Positions 6,850-8,588 of a stretch of 8,588 bases of DNA are shown piece after piece. Made by a program: the position numbers and the translations under genes. The notes beneath the pieces were generated by a model. It was not told the DNA's origin. It made no database searches and saw only the letters and a list, made by a program, of their open reading frames with translations. Every line of letters starts with the position of its first letter. The first letter of the stretch is position 1. The DNA is from Thermoplasmata archaeon (GTDB lineage: Archaea; Thermoplasmatota; Thermoplasmata; Thermoplasmatales; Thermoplasmataceae): NCBI GenBank assembly GCA_021835265.1, contig JAKBQK010000265.1, positions 1-8,588 of the forward strand, given 5' to 3'.

Positions 6850-7293
6850 ATGAAGAAGGCGTTATTTATAGACAGGGATGGGACTATAAACAGGGATTGC
6901 CCGTACTGTCATGATGTTTCACAACTGGAAATATACCACGACAGTATTGAAATCATGAGAGAATATCAAAGATCTGGCTATACCATAGTGATTATAACAA
7001 ACCAGTCTGGGATAGGGAGGGGATATTTTACAGAGCAGCAATTTCAAATCTTCCAAAATAAAGTGCTTGAAACGCTTGAAGAAAATGGTGTTAATGTTAC
7101 GAAGACTTACTTCTGTCCACATAGACCTGAGGAGAATTGCAATTGCAGGAAACCTCGTTTAGAAATGATCTTTCGAGCTGCTAGTGAGCTTGGGATAGAT
7201 ATCAAGAAATCTGTTATCATAGGTGATAGAGATGATATAGAGGGACTAATGGGACGATCTTTGGGTATAAAATATAAAATATTGAAACGGTAA
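6850..7293 (+). CDS. gmhB: heptose-1,7-bisphosphate 7-phosphatase (HAD family)
   Basis: GmhB removes the C7 phosphate from D-glycero-D-manno-heptose 1,7-bisphosphate, leaving the 1-phosphate for nucleotide activation. From ATG 6850 the protein has 147 residues. HAD motif I is FIDRDGTIN with D8 as nucleophile and D10 as acid/base; motif II is ITNQSGIGRG (about 49-58); the zinc loop CPHRPEENCNC (89-99) has the C-x-H and C-x-C set of GmhB and HisB-type phosphatases; K101 follows; motif IV is IGDRDDIE (124-131). It ends soon after LGIKYKIL and is shorter than bacterial GmhB (about 180-190). An extra CPYC pair (17-20) sits near the active site. The ATG at 6823 lies inside the probable TATA box, so 6850 is preferred. 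HisB-like histidinol phosphatase is the main alternative; the neighbours argue for heptose. The anomer used (alpha or beta) cannot be read directly, but an HddA partner implies alpha. Confidence 0.85.
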   Translation: MKKALFIDRDGTINRDCPYCHDVSQLEIYHDSIEIMREYQRSGYTIVIITNQSGIGRGYFTEQQFQIFQNKVLETLEENGVNVTKTYFCPHRPEENCNCRKPRLEMIFRAASELGIDIKKSVIIGDRDDIEGLMGRSLGIKYKILKR

Positions 7294-7838
7294 GTGCTAA
7301 GAAGAATTTAATGATCCAAAAAGAAGAATCTCCATAACTTTGGAATGAAAACCCAAGACGAAATTTTCAAATTGAAACCAGCTAGTAGTTTATGCTAATT
7401 CAAACCATTATCTTCATAGTTTTTCAAGAATATTATTGTCGAAATATAACTTTTATATTAACGGAATTAATCACTTTCATTAAGAAAACTTGGAACGTCA
7501 AAATAGACGAAGAATCAATAAAGAAGCATATTATAAAAAGGAAAACAAAGATAAATTCATTTTCCTAAAATATGGTAAATCTCAGGTAAGTAATGATGTA
7601 ATATAGAATTAACGTGGACAATAAAACACTTCAAAGAATAACTTATACACAATCACATGACAAGATATTCCAGGGTTTGCCAAACCATAGGAATTGATTC
7701 AGATATGTAAGTGTGAAGTGTGAGATGCTGTCCTGAAAATGAAAATTTACTTACAGAAACCCTTACAAATCATTGGAAAAGTTAATTTGGTTTCCTGCAA
7801 TCACATTTTCTACTGTGCTCAATGGTAAGAAGATAAAT
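7294..7838. other. AT-rich gene-poor stretch, possibly with decayed coding remnants
   Basis: No credible complete gene lies in these 545 bases. Short open pieces exist on the plus strand, such as 38 codons ending at a TAG near 7603-7608 (KRINKEAYYKKENKDK-like composition), but I recognise none. AGGAAAA at 7539-7545 and TTTTCCT at 7560-7566 form a 7-base inverted repeat with a 14-base loop, and a better hairpin is at 7667-7694. The region must hold the promoter of the last glycosyltransferase, but no well-placed TATA box is evident before 7839; GTTAATTT at 7781-7788 is about 54 bases away. Confidence 0.5.
7667..7694. repeat. perfect palindrome within a longer hairpin
   Basis: The core GGTTTGCCAAACC (7674-7686) is a perfect palindrome about one central base. 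It is flanked by a second pair of arms, ATTCC (7667-7671) and GGAAT (7690-7694), separated by AG and ATA. The GC content stands out from the surroundings. No T-run follows, so a classic terminator is unlikely. It lies 145 bases before the last glycosyltransferase start, so it could be an operator, an RNA hairpin, or the end of a lost mobile element. Confidence 0.4.
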
Positions 7839-8576
7839 ATGGAAAAAAAGAGAATAATTGACTACTCTTGGAATATCCCTAAAGGAGGATTACCAAAGGT
7901 AATGATGAAGGAATATCATTATCTTCTAAAACTTGGATACGACGTCTCTTTAGCGACATCTGACGTAGTTCCAGATTCGTACAAGGATGAAATGAAAAAT
8001 GAAAATGTAAACATTCTATTTGATAAAGATAGGGAAATAACTGCAAAAAAGACTGACATTTCTCACTATTTTCCAGGACTCAATTTGATGGTAAATGGTG
8101 GTTTCATTTCTAGAATGGTAAAACTTACTTTATATCTCAAAAGTCAGAAAGCAGAAATAGTGATTGTACATCAGTTACTTTCAGCTATTCTCACATTACC
8201 ATTCAGATTACTGTTTCGAAAACCCTACATTCTGATACTTCATGATAACCCTTTTTCGTTTATCGAATCAAGCAATTACGAAAAAATGAGTGTTACTAAA
8301 AAAATTACATCGCATTTCGTTTATTATTTGTGCATATTAGGTATTAGACTCTCAAAGATCACTATCTGCACCACAAAATTTATCGAGAATAATCTCAAAG
8401 AGCACATAAGTCAAACTGAGAAGATCATAGTGGTTGATTACGGACTTGACTATTTTCCAGAAGAAATCAAAGAAGTTAGAGAATTAATACTGACAGTTTC
8501 GAAATGGTCTAATTTTAGAAATCCATCTGCCTATCTTAATTTGTTAAGATATTTGCCCAAAGAAATAGTAATCTGA
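7839..8576 (+). CDS. GT4-like glycosyltransferase, N-terminal half, frame broken at right edge
   Basis: The protein reads as the N-terminal Rossmann domain of a GT-B glycosyltransferase: RIIDYSWNIPKGGLPKVMMK (5-24), LLKLGYDVSLAT (29-40), ILILHDNPFSF (131-141), an ICTTKFIENNLK segment (176-187), and the opening of the donor-binding domain, ILTVSKWSNFRNPSAYLNLL (217-236). It then stops at residue 245 with TGA at 8574-8576, before any E-x7-E motif. Full-length relatives run to about 350 residues, so over 100 are missing. From 8573 another phase (CTG-AAT-GGT-AAT-GTG) stays open to the edge, which would fit one lost base. This may be a true frameshift or poor sequence at a contig end. ATG 7839 is chosen over the TTG at 7773 because the family N-terminus begins there. 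Donor and acceptor are unknown. Confidence 0.7.
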   Translation: MEKKRIIDYSWNIPKGGLPKVMMKEYHYLLKLGYDVSLATSDVVPDSYKDEMKNENVNILFDKDREITAKKTDISHYFPGLNLMVNGGFISRMVKLTLYLKSQKAEIVIVHQLLSAILTLPFRLLFRKPYILILHDNPFSFIESSNYEKMSVTKKITSHFVYYLCILGIRLSKITICTTKFIENNLKEHISQTEKIIVVDYGLDYFPEEIKEVRELILTVSKWSNFRNPSAYLNLLRYLPKEIVI

Positions 8577-8588
8577 ATGGTAATGTGA

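Noticed and set aside
7773..7838. TTG start extending the last glycosyltransferase by 22 residues
   Set aside because: The family N-terminal strand begins right after ATG 7839, and the extra residues have no family counterpart.
1233..8588. CRISPR array, tRNA or rRNA gene
   Set aside because: I found no regularly spaced direct repeats, no cloverleaf-like segment and no rRNA-like sequence in the gaps.

Overview
The window most likely comes from an archaeon, and a Thermoplasmatales-type organism is my best guess. The genes right of about 1.25 kb are AT-rich and favour AGA/AGG for arginine and ATA for isoleucine. Several starts have no Shine-Dalgarno sequence but carry an A/T-rich TATA-like box about 25-30 bases upstream, as expected for leaderless archaeal transcripts. 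The lineage is an inference; no rRNA or other marker gene is present.

Left part (1-1232): the right end of a decayed IS21-family insertion sequence. It holds the C-terminal third of istA, a full-length but frameshifted istB, and the right terminus with its two direct repeats. Every frame change fits the loss of one base from a short G or C run, and istA also has an in-frame TAG. Just beyond it (1251-1580, minus strand) is a possible older relic of a DDE-type transposase.

Middle and right (1773-8576): an accessory sugar-biosynthesis and glycosylation island. In order: a GT4 glycosyltransferase (+), an extended SDR sugar-nucleotide epimerase/dehydratase (-), a second SDR of the same class (+) overlapping an HddA-type heptose-7-phosphate kinase (+), a GmhA sedoheptulose-7-phosphate isomerase (-), a GmhB-type HAD phosphatase (+), and the N-terminal half of a second GT4-like glycosyltransferase that runs to the right edge in a broken frame.

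Together GmhA, HddA and GmhB are the first three steps of the GDP-D-glycero-alpha-D-manno-heptose route: sedoheptulose-7-P to heptose-7-P, to heptose-1,7-bisphosphate, to heptose-1-P. The nucleotidyltransferase (HddC) is not in the window. The two SDRs are good candidates for modifying the activated heptose, and the glycosyltransferases for placing it on a surface glycan. The main point of interest is a heptose pathway in a probable archaeon, with its genes on alternating strands and one SDR whose catalytic lysine position is arginine.
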